From: Yoonia sp.
GTDB taxonomy: Bacteria > Pseudomonadota > Alphaproteobacteria > Rhodobacterales > Rhodobacteraceae
Direction of reading: 5' to 3'
Assembly: GCA_023955335.1 (NCBI GenBank)
Contig: JAGSGF010000033.1
Span: 1-32,419, forward strand
Length of the DNA: 32,419 nt
The notes below the pieces were generated by a model, which was given only the letters and a program-made list of their open reading frames with translations, did not search any database and had not been told where the DNA came from. Positions 32,337 through 32,419 of the stretch are shown piece after piece. Every line of letters starts with the position of its first letter. Position 1 is the first letter of the stretch. A program made the translations under genes and the position numbers.

Positions 32337-32419
32337 TCAAACGATAATCTCGGGGTCAACGGTCCCACCTATCAGCGAAAAAGCAATCGGTTCACAACTC
32401 AACTTTGGCACATGCTCAG
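32337..32419 (-). CDS. Possible C-terminal end of an upstream minus-strand gene (partial)
   Basis: From the right edge, one minus-strand frame stays open for 26 codons and stops at TGA 32337-32339, ending in GGTVDPEIIV. Composition is protein-like, but the length is too short to identify a family. The 3' end would lie about 185 bases upstream of rbfA. It may be a real gene's tail or chance. Confidence 0.25.
   Translation of the reverse strand, partial: EHVPKLSCEPIAFSLIGGTVDPEIIV

Overview
The window reads as chromosomal DNA of a marine alphaproteobacterium of the Rhodobacterales (Roseobacter group). Support comes from the GC-rich core genes, the gene order (rbfA–phosphodiester glycosidase–truB … rpsO; purH–lspA–DUF3035–M16 pair; mutL–rmuC), a ChrR-type anti-sigma factor, a lysine-forming saccharopine dehydrogenase homologue and a DUF1674/SdhAF4 protein. 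The species cannot be named from the sequence alone. No tRNA, rRNA or CRISPR array was seen. No gene-free stretch exceeds 300 bases; the longest, about 230 bases, is the divergent control region at 12673-12904.

Left edge (1-1092): an AT-rich accessory remnant. The last 32 codons and right end of an IS3-family insertion sequence abut the 3' part of an AAA ATPase–TOPRIM (OLD-like, possibly PARIS-like) gene. That gene keeps Walker B and the TOPRIM acidic residues but has lost its Walker A part. It ends tail-to-tail against pncB, where GC-rich core DNA resumes.

1089-8066: pncB (NAD salvage), a small membrane protein whose ribosome-binding site sits in a hairpin loop, an EamA transporter, a TerB-like protein and recQ, then a two-gene + strand unit (histidine phosphatase, saccharopine dehydrogenase). 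The unit ends at a GATGGGTT/AACCCATC hairpin repeat that recurs twice near 30 kb.

8090-14099: the most interesting block. An ECF sigma factor (RpoE/ECF11 type) and its zinc/cupin anti-sigma factor ChrR are transcribed rightward behind a TGATCC-N18-TAACAA promoter. Transcribed away from them is a five-gene operon in which each gene overlaps the next by 1-4 bases: FAD amine-oxidase-like protein, DUF1365, MFS transporter, DUF3833, SDR. This matches the Rhodobacter sphaeroides singlet-oxygen regulon gene set. Here regulator and target operon share one intergenic region, which suggests a self-contained photooxidative lipid-response module.

14096-26005: a long minus-strand housekeeping array. It holds a small lipoprotein, rmuC–mutL, an inactive/active pair of periplasmic M16 peptidases, a DUF3035 lipoprotein, lspA, purH, a heparinase II/III-family protein and rsmB. 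26075-27085 (+) carries an SdhAF4-like protein with a TTG start and an HpcH/HpaI aldolase.

27173-32419: rpsO with a clear intrinsic terminator, an RTX-repeat calcium-binding protein, a fluoroacetate-dehalogenase-like hydrolase coupled to a DUF1643 gene, an inverted pair of the hairpin repeat, truB, a secreted phosphodiester glycosidase, rbfA, and perhaps the tail of one more minus-strand gene at the right edge.
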